A stretch of DNA of 64,000 nucleotides from Acheta domesticus (GCA_031308135.1 JAHLJT010004567.1:35750792-35814791); one strand, 5' to 3'. Shown: positions 36,701-49,151, numbered from the stretch's first letter. Notes: generated from the sequence alone by a model not told the origin. Numbers and translations are program-made.

Positions 36701-37034
36701 CGGCTTGGATTTATAGAAACTTACTATTACCTTAGTGAATTCTCCAAGATATTCTCCCATACCTCCTCCAAACTTCAATCACCCTTACAAAATCACACAC
36801 ATCCGGAAAAGTTACCGGATACTACACACGGGCGAAATCGCAAAGAACTTAAATGGCAGTTAAAAACTTGGTTAAATTCATGACAGAAAAATTTAACAAA
36901 GCATGTGAAGAATCCATCTAACTAAGAACGTTGAAATGGCAACGAAATCCTGTCGGCCGTGAAAAAGTAATTAAATAGCAAACGGTTTATAACTCAGAAA
37001 AAGAGTCTTAATTTTGATTCTCTTCTCACTCGGA
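33713..37034. other. AT-rich intergenic DNA, nothing firm
   Basis: A long AT-rich region. The patch 34454-34730 is less AT-rich and carries overlapping ORFs of 77 and 85 codons on opposite strands. Neither has a recognisable domain, so I cannot tell an exon from chance. The 73-codon ORF at 36662-36883 is likewise unassigned. Confidence 0.45.
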
Positions 37035-37409
37035 AAACTACTTGTTCTTTACGCGGGCTATGAGTTCTTGAAATAAATTCAATAAATATATACGACTGGC
37101 CTTCAACAAAGAAATTGGATCGCGCCCGGGAGCGAGGGGGCGACGCCAGCGCTGCGAGTGAAGAAAAAGGGCGACGCCGCGCCGGCGTGAACGAGAGCGA
37201 CGACAGGCCGCCCGCGCTGGCGCGAGCAGCCGCAAGACAGCGCGAGAGGCGCGTCGAGGCGGCCGAAAGGGTTTAATAAAGAGCTGCGCCCCGCGGCGCC
37301 CCACCCTCGCGACCCAATTCCCGCTGATGCCGCGCGCCTCTTCCCGCGGACGACGCGGCGGCGGGTGGTGGACGACAGTCAATTAATCGTCCACCGCTTC
37401 TCCGTTGCG
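37035..37409. other. CpG-rich island left of the large array
   Basis: About 370 bp with high CpG density (GCGCGCC, CGCGG and GCGCGAG words) between AT-rich DNA and the 18-bp array. Every minisatellite larger than 250 bp in this window has a comparable non-repeated CpG-rich flank. Confidence 0.6.
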
Positions 37410-40400
37410 CTCGCCTCCGGCCGTACCCTCGCCTCCGGCCGTCCCCTCGCCTCCGGCCGTCCTCTCGCCTCCGGCCGTCCTCTCGCCTCCGGCCGTCCTC
37501 TCGCCTCCGGCCGTCCTCTCGCCTCCGGCCGTCCTCTCGCCTCCGGCCGTCCTCTCGCCTCCGGCCGTCCTCTCGCCTCCGGCCGTCCTCTCGCCTCCGG
37601 CCGTCCTCTCGCCTCCGGCCGTCCTCTCGCCTCCGGCCGTCCTCTCGCCTCCGGCCGTCCTCTCGCCTCCCGCCGTCCTCTCGCCTCCGGCCGTCCTCTC
37701 GCCTCCGGCCGTCCTCTCGCCTCCGGCCGTCCTCTCGCCTCCGGCCGTCCTCTCGCCTCCGGCCGTCCTCTCGCCTCCCGCCGTTCTCTCGCCTCCCGCC
37801 GTCCTCTCGCCTCCGGCCGTCCTCTCGCCTCCGGCCGTCCTCTCGCCTCCGGCCGTCCTCTCGCCTCCGGCCGTCCTCTCGCCTCCGGCCGTCCTCTCGC
37901 CTCCGGCCGTTCTCTCGCCTCCCGCCGTCCTCTCGCCTCCGGCCGTCCTCTCGCCTCCGGCCGTCCTCTCGCCTCCGGCCGTCCTCTCGCCTCCGGCCGT
38001 CCTCTCGCCTCCGGCCGTCCTCTCGCCTCCGGCCGTCCTCTCGCCTCCGGCCGTCCTCTCGCCTCCGGACGTCCTCTCGCCTCCGGCCGTCCTCTCGCCT
38101 CCGGCCGTCCTCTCGCCTCCGGCCGTCCTCTCGCCTCCGGCCGTCCTCTCGCCTCCGGCCGTCCTCTCGCCTCCGGCCGTCCTCTCGCCTCCCGCCGTCC
38201 TCTCGCCTCCCGCCGTCCTCTCGCCTCCGGCCGTCCTCTCGCCTCCGGCCGTCCTCTCGCCTCCGGCCGTCCTCTCGCCTCCGGCCGTCCTCTCGCCTCC
38301 GGCCGTCCTCTCGCCTCCCGCCGTTCTCTCGCCTCCCGCCGTCCTCTCGCCTCCGGCCGTCCTCCTCGCCTCCGGCCGTCCCCTCGCCTCCGGCCGTCCT
38401 CTCGCCTCCGGCCGTCCTCTCGCCTCCGGCCGTCCTCTCGCCTCCGGCCGTTCTCTCGCCTCCCGCCGTCCTCTCGCCTCCGGCCGTCCTCTCGCCTCCG
38501 GCCGTCCTCTCGCCTCCGGCCGTCCTCTCGCCTCCGGCCGTCCTCTCGCCTCCGGCCGTCCTCTCGCCTCCGGCCGTCCTCTCGCCTCCGGCCGTCCTCT
38601 CGCCTCCGGCCGTCCTCTCGCCTCCGGCCGTCCTCTCGCCTCCGGCCGTCCTCTCGCCTCCGGCCGTCCTCTCGCCTCCGGCCGTCCTCTCGCCTCCGGC
38701 CGTCTTCTCGCCTCCGGCCGTCCTCTCGCCTCCGGCCGTCCTCTCGCCTCCGGCCGTCCTCTCGCCTCCGGCCGTCCTCTCGCCTCCGGCCGTCCTCTCG
38801 CCTCCGGCCGTCCTCTCGCCTCCGGCCGTCCTCTCGCCTCCGGCCGTCCTCTCGCCTCCGGCCGTCCTCTCGCCTCCGGCCGTCACTCTCGCCTCCGGCC
38901 GTCCCCTCGCCTCCGGCCGTCCTCTCGCCTCCGGCCGTCCTCTCGCCTCCGGCCGTCCTCTCGCCTCCGGCCGTCCTCTCGCCTCCGGCCGTCCTCTCGC
39001 CTCCGGCCGTCCTCTCGCCTCCGGCCGTCCTCTCGCCTCCGGCCGTCCTCTCGCCTCCGGCCGTCCTCTCGCCTCCCGCCGTTCTCTCGCCTCCCGCCGT
39101 CCTCTCGCCTCCGGCCGTCCCCTCGCCTCCGGCCGTCCTCTCGCCTCCGGCCGTCTTCTCGCCTCCCGCCGTTCTCTCGCCTCCCGCCGTCCTCTCGCCT
39201 CCGGCCGTCCTCTCGCCTCCGGCCGTCCTCTCGCCTCCGGCCGTCCCCTCGCCTCCGGCCGTCCTCTCGCCTCCGGCCGTCCTCTCGCCTCCGGCCGTCC
39301 TCTCGCCTCCGGCCGTCCCTCTCGCCTCCGGCCGTCCTCTCGCCTCCGGCCGTCCTCTCGCCTCCGGCCGTCCTCTCGCCTCCGGCCGTCCTCTCGCCTC
39401 CCGCCGTTCTCGTCGCCTCCCGCCGTCCTCTCGCCTCCGGCCGTCCTCTCGCCTCCGGCCGTCCTCTCGCCTCCGGCCGTCCTCTCGCCTCCCGCCGTTC
39501 TCTCGCCTCCGGCCGTCCTCTCGCCTCCGGCCGTCCTCTCGCCTCCGGCCGTCCTCTCGCCTCCGGCCGTCCTCTCGCCTCCGGCCGTCCTCTCGCCTCC
39601 CGCCGTTCTCTCGCCTCCCGCCGTCCTCTCGCCTCCGGCCGTCCTCTCGCCTCCGGCCGTCCTCTCGCCTCCGGCCGTCCTCTCGCCTCCGGCCGTCCTC
39701 TCGCCTCCCGCCGTTCTCTCGCCTCCCGCCGTCCTCTCGCCTCCGGCCGTCCTCTCGCCTCCGGCCGTCCTCTCGCCTCCGGCCGTCCCTCGCCTCCGGC
39801 CGTCCTCTCGCCTCCGGCCGTCCTCTCGCCTCCGGCCGTCCTCTCGCCTCCGGCCGTCCTCTCGCCTCCGGCCGTCCTCTCGCCTCCCGCCGTTCTCTCG
39901 CCTCCCGCCGTCCTCTCGCCTCCGGCCGTCCTCTCGCCTCCGGCCGTCCTCTCGCCTCCCGGCGTCCTCTCGCCTCCGGCCGTCCTCTCGCCTCCGCCGT
40001 CCTCTCGCCTCCGGCCGTCCTCTCGCCTCCGGCCGTCCTCTCGCCTCCCGCCGTTCTCTCGCCTCCCGCCGTCCTCTCGCCTCCGGCCGTCCTCTCGCCT
40101 CCGGCCGTCCTCTCGCCTCCCGCCGTTCTCTCGCCTCCCGCCGTCCTCTCGCCTCCGGCCGTCCACTCGCCTCCGGCCGTCCTCTCGCCTCCCGGCCGTC
40201 CTCTCGCCATCCGGCCGTCCTCTCGCCTCCGGCCGTCCTCTCGCCTCCGGCCGTCCTCCTCGCCTCCGCCGTCCTCTCGCCTCCCGCCGTTCTCTCGCCT
40301 CCCGCCGTCCTCTCGCCTCCGGCCGTCCTCTCGCCTCCGGCCGTCCTCTCGCCTCCGGCCGTCCTCTCGCCTCCGGCCGTCCTCTCGCCTCCGGCCGTCC

Positions 40401-42698
40401 TCTCGCCTCCGGCCGTCCTCTCGCCTCCGGCCGTCCTCTCGCCTCCGGCCGTCCTCTCGCCTCCGGCCGTCCTCTCGCCTCCGGCCGTCCTCTCGCCTCC
40501 CGCCGTCCTCTCGCCTCCGGCCGTCCTCTCGCCTCCGGCCGTCCTCTCGCCTCCGGCCGTCCTCTCGCCTCCGGCCGTCCTCTCGCCTCCGCCGTCCTCT
40601 CGCCTCCGGCCGTCCTCTCGCCTCCGGCCGTCCTCTCGCCTCCGGCCGTCCTCTCGCCTCCGGCCGTCCTCTCGCCTCCGGCCGTCCTCTCGCCTCCGGC
40701 CGTCCTCTCGCCTCCGGCCGTCCTCTCGCCTCCGGCCGTCCTCTCGCCTCCGGCCGTCCTCTCGCCTCCGGACGTCCTCTCGCCTCCGGACGTCCTCTCG
40801 CCTCCGACGTCCTCTCGCCTCCGGCCGTCCTCTCGCCTCCGGCCGTCCTCTCGCCTCCGGCCGTCCTCTCGCCTCCGGCCGTCCTCTCGCCTCCGGCCGT
40901 CCTCTCGCCTCCGGCCGTCCTCTCGCCTCCGGCCGTCCTTTCGCCTCCGGCCGTCCTCTCGCCTCCGGCCGTCCTCTCGCCTCCGGCCGTCCTCTCGCCT
41001 CCGGCCGTCCTCTCGCCTCCGGCCGTCCTCTCGCCTCCGGCCGTCCTCTTCGCCTCCGGCCGTCCTCTCGCCTCCGGCCGTCCTCTCGCCTCCGGCCGTC
41101 CTCTCGCCTCCCGCCGTTTCTCTCGCCTCCCGCCGTCCTCTCGCCTCCGGCCAGTCCTCTCGCCTCCGGCCGTCCCTCGCCTCCGGCCGTCCTCTCGCCT
41201 CCGGCCGTCCTCTCGCCTCCGGCCGTCCTCTCGCCTCCGGCCGTCCTCTCGCCTCCCGCCGTTCTCTCGCCTCCCGCCGTCCTCTCGCCTCCCGCCGTCC
41301 TCTCGCCTCCGGCCGTCCCCTCGCCTCCGGCCGTCCTCTCGCCTCCGGCCGTCCTCTTGCCTCCCGCCGTTCTCGTCGCCTCCCGCCGTCCTCTCGCCTC
41401 CGGCCGTCCTCTCGCCTCCGGCCGTCCCCTCGCTCCGGCCGTCCTCTCGCCTCCGGCCGTCCTCTCACCTCCCGCCGTCCTCTCGCCTCCCGCCGTCCTC
41501 TCGCCTCCCGCCGTCCTCTCGCCTCCCGCCGTCCTCTCGCCTCCCGCCGTTCTCTCGCCTCCCGCCGTCCTCTCGCCTCCCGCCGTCCTCCTCGCCTCCC
41601 GCCGTCCTCTCGCCTCCCGCCGTCCTCTCGCCTCCCGCCGTCCTCTCAGCCTCCGGCCGTCCTCTCGCCTCCGGCCGTCCTCTCGCCTCCGCCGTCCTCT
41701 CGCCTCGGCCGTCCCCTCGCCTCCGGCCGTCCTCTCGCCTCCGGCCGTCCTCTCGCCTCCCGCCGTTCTCTCGCCTCCCGCCGTCCTCTCGCCTCCCGCC
41801 GTCCTCTCGCCTCCCGCCGTTCTCTCGCCTCCCGCCGTCCTCTCGCCTCCCGCCGTCCTCTCGCCTCCCGCCGTCCTCTCGCCTCCGGCCGTCCTCTCGC
41901 CTCCCGCCGTTCTCTCGCCTCCCGCCGTCCTCTCGCCTCCGGCCGTTCTCTCGCCTCCCGCCGTCCTCTCGCCTCCCGCCGTCCTCTCGCCTCCCGCCGT
42001 TCTCTCGCCTCCCGCCGTCCTCTCGCCTCCCGCCGTCCTCTCGCCTCCCGCCGTCCTCTCGCCTCCCGCCGTTCTCTCGCCTCCCGCCGTTCTCATCGCC
42101 TCCCGCCGTCCTCTCGCCTCCCGCCGTCCTCTCGCCTCCCGCCGTCCTCTCGCCTCCCGCCGTTCTCTCGCCTCCCGCCGTCCTCTCGCCTCCCGCCGTC
42201 CTCTCGCCTCCCGCCGTCCTCTCGCCTCCGGCCGTCCTCTCGCCTCCGGCCGTCCCCTCGCCTCCGGCCGTCCTCTCTCCTCCGGCCGTCCTCTCGCCTC
42301 CGGCCGTCCCCTCGCCTCCGGCCGTCCTCTCGCCTCCGGCCGTCCTCTCGCCTCCCGCCGTTCTCTCGCCTCCCGCCGTCCTCTCGCCTCCGGCCGTCCT
42401 CTCGCCTCCGGCCGTCCCCCTCGCCTCCGGCCGTCCTCTTCGCCTCCGGCCGTCCTCTCACCTCCCGCCGTCCTCTCGCCTCCCGCCGTCCTCTCGCCTC
42501 CCGCCGTCCTCTCGCCTCCCGCCGTCCTCTCGCCTCCCGCCGGTCTCTCGCCTCCCGCCGTCCTCTCGCCTCCCGCCGTCCTCTCGCCTCCCGCCGTCCT
42601 CTCGCCTCCCGCCGTCCTCTCGCCTCCCGCCGTCCTCTCGCCTCCCGCCGTCCTCTCGCCTCCCGCCGTCCTCTCGCCTCCCGCCGTCCTCTCGCCTG
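37410..42698. repeat. 5.3-kb GC-rich minisatellite, 18-bp unit, about 294 copies
   Basis: Head-to-tail copies of TCGCCTCCGGCCGTCCTC. Two main variants differ at CTCCGGCC versus CTCCCGCC. A GTT variant in place of GTC is usually followed by a CCCGCC unit. The CGG form dominates on the left and the CCC form from about 41460 to the right end, with interspersed blocks of the other type. Single-base insertions and deletions appear from about 38363 and become common after 39300. The unit has no stop codon in any of six frames, which explains the overlapping ORFs of 1785-1872 codons on both strands. They change frame at each indel without closing. I see no sign of a real protein. Confidence 0.97.
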
Positions 42699-43437
42699 TC
42701 TTCACCGCGTTCGCCGCTGCAGACGCTTCTGCTCATGCTCCCGCCCTCACCCACGCCACTGAGAACTTCATTACCACTACTGCCTCTACCACGCCACGTC
42801 ACGATACCACCTCGCACTCACTGCAGTCACAACCACTGCCACGCCCCGCCACGTCAAGCCACGCCACGCCAAGCTGATGGCCCACTTTCACAGCGCCGCC
42901 GCTCCCGTTTCTGCCCGCCGCCAATCCGCTCACGTATCTGCCCTCACCCTAAGCATTGCAATCACCACTGCCACCATAGTTAATCTACCAGCACATCACG
43001 CCCCTGTCCTCACATCCGCCCACGTTCTCACCCTCGCCAGTAGTACCACCACCAACATCACCCCTCATCGACGACCACTATCACCACCGCCACGCCTACG
43101 CCGTCCCTCCCGCCGCCACCAGCCCCCTCTCACGATTACACCCTCAACATCGCTATCTAAACCGCCTTCCCCATCCCCTCAGCCGCCCCCGCCAAATCAA
43201 GTTACCGTCCTGCCACCGCAGCTACCTCCCGCCGCCATCTCCGCTCCTGGTCACGCACTCACTTTCAACCTGCACTGCCCCTGCCTCCATCTCACATCCA
43301 TCACCGTCTCCGCTTCCCCCACTCCGCCATCCCTCCCCCGCCGCCGCCTCCGCCGCCGTTCCCGCCGCGTTAAGTGGATGAGCGCTGCACACGTCATGGA
43401 GCGGAATCGCCGATTGTGGACGATCGGTGCGATGTGA
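42699..43437. repeat. C-rich low-complexity tail of the large array
   Basis: Irregular CAC, CGCC, CTC and ACC words without a fixed period follow the array and end near 43375. The layout, array then decaying C/A-rich tail, parallels 24103-24960. The Pro/Thr/His-rich ORFs here continue from the array and are read as compositional. Confidence 0.65.
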
Positions 43438-43902
43438 ACGAATGCCTGAGCGAGGGGAGCACAACGTTTTCCCCTTCTTTCTTTTTCCTCTCTCTTTTTC
43501 GTTGGGTTTTGTTTTCGCCGTTTTTCGGTAGGCGTTCACGCCGGCGAGGTACCACCAGCTGCTCACCAAGACACACACACACATACACACACAGGGGATG
43601 GGGAGGGGAGGCGTATTCAGCGAACGAGGCTGCGATAGGTTGTATTGGGAATGAACGTATATTTACTTATTCCACAAATCGCAGGAACTACCTGCGCTGG
43701 GAGCACGGACGCCGTTCCGCTGCTGGGGGGCGCTCTGCTCGTATTGTCTCCGCTCTCAAAACGCCAGCGCGCGATTCCGCCTCTTTGCGCTCCTCGTTGC
43801 TCGTTCGGTTCGCCCCTTTCAAACCGGCGGTTGTCGCTTTCGTTCGCCCCTTTCAAAGACAAATCTGATATTTGCTTTGATTTGTGCTGTGCGTGACATT
43901 TA
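43438..43902. other. Intergenic DNA with CA microsatellite and direct repeat
   Basis: A (CA)n run lies at 43570-43592. The 12-mer GCCCCTTTCAAA occurs twice, 33 bp apart (43813-43857). No gene recognised. Confidence 0.5.
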
Positions 43903-44585
43903 ATAATTACTAGAGACCGGATATGTATTTAATTACATATATTTTGTCTTTCTATTTACCGCTCTGAAAATTGTAATTTTGGCGAATCGTCCCTTTTCTA
44001 ACACTATAATAAACTTTTTCTTTACATATTTTTACATATTTAGTTCTATATTACATATTTTACATGTTTTGCCATTTTCACGAAATATTTCTTTTTATTT
44101 CATCAATTTTCTTCAATTTGATTACGTATTTTTTATGAAACGAAGTATTTTCACACAGCAATATTTCCTGCATTATTATTGCGTGCTGTTTACTCCAGGT
44201 TTGCTATGTATAATGACGCGGTTGGTGTTGACACAGTCCAGCGCTCCTGGTTCAATTAACTCAGTGGTGGGAAGAGTGCGTCAGTGATTGATATCAGCTG
44301 CACCTTTAGGTGTGAGAAGTATCACTGACGTCGCATTTTGTGACCTTTAATCTTAATTGCCAAACAATTTTAAGACGTATGTATTGGTTTTAAAACATTT
44401 AATAATATTTTTATTTCAATATATTTCGTAATATGTAAATGTTCGTTTTATAATTAGTGTATTGTAATTTTACATATTATAATCGATTTTACATTTTTAT
44501 TACATATTCTTACTGTTTTCATTACATATTAATGTACGTATTTTCACCTTTCATACTACATATTTTTCCGGTCTCGAATAATTAC
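43903..44585. mobile_element. Non-autonomous hAT element (MITE), 667 bp, with intact 8-bp target duplication
   Basis: The element spans 43911-44577 and is flanked by identical 8-bp direct repeats ATAATTAC at 43903-43910 and 44578-44585. Its ends are inverted repeats: TAGAGACCGGATATGTA on the left and TCGAGACCGGAAAAATATGTA-like on the right. An 8-bp duplication and a TAGAG start (YARNG) are diagnostic of the hAT superfamily. The interior is AT-rich with many TTACATATT words and a hairpin near 44279-44329. There is no transposase; the 102-codon ORF inside has no recognisable domain. It would depend on an enzyme encoded elsewhere. Confidence 0.88.
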
Positions 44586-47500
44586 GCAATTTAATAATAG
44601 TAGTTTATGCAGTTAGTTTATAATGTTAAGCTTCATTGGATGAGTACATGTTTTGAAAACGAGTGAGGTTAGAAGCGAGTTTTCCAGTTTGAATCAATAC
44701 GATGGAGCAACATTATAAACGCGTTGCATACGCTAATTTTTTATAACAGTTTATAAATTTATAAGAGAATCAAACTAAATTTTCCGAAACAATTTTCTTG
44801 GGTATTTGTCTCTGTGCGAGAAAATGGTCGGCTGCTTCATTTACCTTTACCTCCCGATGATTCTCTCGTTGCGATTGGATGAACGTGTGATGACGCAATC
44901 ATTCGTGCTGTGAAATCTAATATTTCATCATTTGTGCCGTCGTTTATTCTCTGAACGTCCACCACTATTAAACTTTGAAATTATCATGAGCGAAGTTTAT
45001 GATCAAAAGACTAGTTAACTCCGAACTTCTATTAAACGTGTTTGCATTACAATCACCACCTACTGCAATTTTGATATTTTCACCCTTTAATGATCAAGAA
45101 TATTACTAAATTAACTAGAAGTGATCCAAAAGATTCATGCAATTAGAACATCAAAAGAAGTAATGGCACATTCCTATCTGTAGGACCACTAAATCAGTGA
45201 AATTCCGGGTGCGCTATTTAAAATTGTAAACGAAGCTTTACACCGTGATACATTCGTTTTACACTTCCCCTTTTGTGTTTGAAAGGAAGATCAGACTTTA
45301 GTTTTTAGGATTATTGGTTGTGGTAGTTGTTTTGCAATACCAGGAAAAAGTTTTTGAATTTCCCATTTCACTAACGCAATTTTTTCAGGTACAATTTAAA
45401 GCATTAATTGATCTAATACCTACCAATTCACGCGTGCTGTTTTTTAATGGAATTATTCAAACGCAATTACGAACACTTCATGTTAAAACTACAATGAATT
45501 ATTCAAAACTAATTTGCAATTGTGCCATGTAATAAAACGAATAAACTTTAAAACCATCATAAAATAAAATGAGTTATCGTAAGTATTTTAGTTCACTTTT
45601 TTTGTATTGAATCCTTTTTCATGCAACTATAACTTCTCAAAAAAGTCTGCAATATTGTGACATCACAAGTTCTTTCAGTAAAAAACAACTGGTTTCAAAC
45701 ATCACATTGCTGGGTGCAATGTCTGCCTAGTCTCGCGCGAGATAATAAACTGCAGAAAGGGGAAAAAACGAGCAAAGAGAATGAGAGATGTGCGTGAGAA
45801 AGAGAGACTGCTGCGGACGCCTCAGATTGGCTGTTGGCAAAACGAATGGCGGCCAGATGGGGCTCCGATAGATCACTTACTTCGCTTCACTAGACCTGAC
45901 AGGACTAAGGGAAATTTATCCCCAAAGAAGACAAAGGGAAGCACGCAAGAGCCTAAGTAAGTTGCTGCGAAGTTACCAATATCTTTCCGTTAATGAAAAC
46001 GTGCGCTGACTTTGTATTGGAAAATCATTACATTGACGAAGACGTGAGAAAGTATGAAAAATGAAAAGAAGGATTAGAGGCAGTGTACATCAGCCTCTGC
46101 GGTAAAGTAACATTTATCACGTGTTTAATATCCGATTCAAACCAACATTTCATCATCAATCTTTTAATTGTGATTTTGTTATATAATATACAACCACCAA
46201 AAGCAAACAGTCTGAATTCATAATTGGGAAAACACTACGACGATGTAGCACCCCTATATTTCGATAATGGGCATTATATGGCAATCCATATGATTTATCG
46301 TGCATCTAAAACTCGTTTAAAAGTCATGAGTCGAGAAAGCGAGTTCCCTCAAGTCCCACTTTTTATCAAATTTCTAAAAAAAATAGTAACGTAGGAATTT
46401 CTAGATCAGCACATACTTTTGCATATTATTGATAACGGCTACCCGTTATCATAATATTGCATCTTCTATCCTAGGATCTTCAACCATCATTTCAGACATT
46501 ACAAAATCACGCAAGACCTACTGACATTTTTTTAAATGTACTAAAAATGCTTTACATATCTTGGAATAAAATATGGGAAGAAATAAATCTCTATCTCCAA
46601 TGTTGAAGGTGAATTTCAAAATTGTCACCTTGTAAATCCAATAAGGAAAAAACTACTAAAATTTTGAAAGTAAGTGTACTACATAAAATGGTAACACTGA
46701 CACACATACGTGAGGAATATATTGTATTAAAAAAAACTCTATCATAATTAAAGTAATTATAGGAGGGTGTCAAAAAATTGTCACTTTTCGAAATTCCTAA
46801 GGTAATGACAGTTGGACTTATACCATAATATTAAGCAAGTTCATCAATATTAATTCCTCCGAGTGAATTTTAAAATATGTTAAAATTGGCTATTACACAC
46901 TTAACAATTTTAAGTTTTGTGCAATATGTTATATTTCTCATTGGTCACCATTCAAAGTTTTTTAGATTTTTCAACAATGCTAAAACTGAAATCTTTATAT
47001 CATTCACGAAGTTTAACTGGACCGGTGGCTATTGCCTACCGTACAACTGTGTTATTTTGCCATCTTTCCTCACACTAAAGGGTACGTGGCGCACGGAAAC
47101 GAATCCTCTTTGATTAATATCACCCGTCTTCGGTTTTTATTACCATCGAACTTGCACCACGTGCCCAGTGACCACATGGCGCTGCACCCCAGACCTATCG
47201 CAAGTATCCACACGTCTTCTTTGGCTACAATTCATTTCTTATATTGTTTTTAATGGACGGAGACCGTAAAATCCATAAAGGCCGCCGGCCACTGAGAGAG
47301 TATTTTCAATCTATGTTTAGTGTTATGTCGATTTACATTGTAGTATAACAAAATTAGTATATTAAGAAACGCTGATGGGTATTGATACACGAAAACGAAG
47401 TGATATTAGGAAACGAGAGAGAAACGAGCGACTATATTAAACTTCATACGTCGACTTGAAAAGAGCACTACTCGATACGTCAAAGTATACGACAAAGTAA

Positions 47501-47932
47501 GTCAGGATTTGGTTTAATAAAGAAATGTCATCAGTTCTGTATTTGTGATAATTTCTGCTTAATACAAATAGCTAATATTTGATTAATAGTAATAATCTGA
47601 AAATTATACAATAATACTCTTAAAACATACAAAATTATACTTGTATATTGGTAATTAGTTTAATAACATAATATTAAATTCTCATATGGAATTTCAGCAT
47701 TCAGATTTTTCTCCGAGGTTTCGAAACACGAAAAGCATATATAGTTTATCGTCACCACCTCTAAGGTTGTTTTGGCACAATAATACACATAATCCAATGA
47801 AAATTTAATAGAATCATGGCATTATCAACGTTATTTCTGATGTTTAATCTTCACTGCAATTGGTCAACACTTGTACTATCACGAAGCTACTATACTGACA
47901 ATCATAATGCGACGAGATGCAGCCACGACTGA
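44586..47932. other. AT-rich intergenic DNA, nothing recognised
   Basis: Long AT-rich region. A more GC-balanced patch at 45720-45990 and another at 47010-47290 show no gene or repeat that I can identify. Confidence 0.5.
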
Positions 47933-48180
47933 CTGGTTGATTAGCGATTTCGGACGCATTAACTGCTTAGGTCATTAGTTCCGTAAGTGCAGTTCATATT
48001 TCTTTATTGCGGGAGGTGGCGGTGATCTTCCTCCTGTAGCTGCAAGATCTGTCACCAACCTACGTCGGTTTGCACGGTTTTCCTCGACAAGGTATCTCCC
48101 ACCAGCGCGGCACCGGCCCAACCGGAACAAGCTCTAATCTCCCGAGTGGTCTCTCAATAAGTGTGGTAGTGTAATGCATG

Positions 48181-48211
<31 letters not shown>

Positions 48212-48667
48212 AAGTAAAGGGGTGAGGATAGGACAAAAAAGAGGAAGGAAAGACCGCACGTGGTCCATGGCCTATTTGTTAAGGTACTACACCGACATTC
48301 GCCTGCTGTTGGTCGGACAAACCACGGAAAACTACCGATCAGAGCAGGCGGGCGCTAGAATCGTCTTCCAGACAGCGTTTGATTTCGACCTATCTACGAA
48401 GCTATCTTCGACCTAGCTTCGAAAGTGCATTGACCCCAACGTCGATTATTTGGAGAAATGATAACATATTTTGGCACTTATCCTGTAAATTTCATTAGAA
48501 CATATTCATTTTTCGATTTTCAACAGGCATTGTATTCTTACACTCTGGACGCCCTTCGTAGCTACTGGTAGCTAGAAAATCCTGCCACCGTCGGAACTCG
48601 AACCCTCACACTCGCAGGCACTACATTCACATCGGTTAATGCCCTGAACCACCTTTGCCGGTGCAAT
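47933..48667 (-). mobile_element. tRNA-derived SINE, copy 7, with GT microsatellite and insertion
   Basis: The 3' signature and tail are at 47933-47995, the body at 48000-48420 and the head at 48570-48667, with a B-box (GGGTTCGAGTTCC on the minus strand near 48595). A (GT)n run at about 48184-48212 has expanded at a position where other copies carry GTGTGTAAG. About 130 bp of unrelated sequence (about 48430-48565) separates body and head. Confidence 0.75.
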
Positions 48668-49146
48668 CGTCTAATAACAGAATTAAACAACGAGAGCAGA
48701 AAAAATATTTAGTAGCGCTATTCCTTTCCTTGCTCAGCGCGTGGTTTTAGAAAAAAAGTATAGGAAATTAATCAATAGGGTGAAAACGTGCAGTGAAGTG
48801 AAGTAAAAGGTGCGATTATGGGTAGTAAACTGAAAAGTATTGAGCTATTAGTATTTAGGTAAAGTTTTATGAGGTGCAGTGACGTGAAGTGAAGTGCAGT
48901 GAAGTGAAGTGAGTTCATTTCGTTATTTATTTCGCTAATCTCAAGCGTCTTTTATAGGCTATTCTGACAAAAGTTGGTATTTATTGATTGATGTTAAGGA
49001 GTGTTTTACGTGTTAGAAACGTAAAAATTATTATAAGTATTGTATATTATTATGTTGTAGGTAAAAGTGATTATCCATGTTTGTCTGAATATGATTGTGA
49101 GTGAATACGTGTAGGATGGTGTGTATGCGAGTGTTCCTATGTCTTT
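48668..49146. other. Intergenic DNA left of the LTR element
   Basis: It contains short GTGAA/GTGCA-type pentanucleotide runs at about 48794-48912, then AT-rich, GT-containing DNA. With 57958-58256 this probably formed one continuous sequence before the retrotransposon inserted. Confidence 0.45.
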
Positions 49147-49151
49147 GTATG

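Noticed and set aside
37410..42698. CRISPR-like array
   Set aside because: Units are directly adjacent, with no unique spacers, and the genome is eukaryotic. It is a minisatellite.
37273..42983. Proteins of about 1800 residues rich in Arg, Gly, Glu, Pro or Ser
   Set aside because: They occur in several frames on both strands at once because the 18-bp unit has no stop codon in any frame. They have no domain, and indels shift the frame without any selection visible.
43979..44287. 102-codon ORF inside the hAT MITE as a transposase remnant
   Set aside because: It is Phe/Ile/Leu-rich because of AT-rich DNA and shows none of the hAT transposase motifs.
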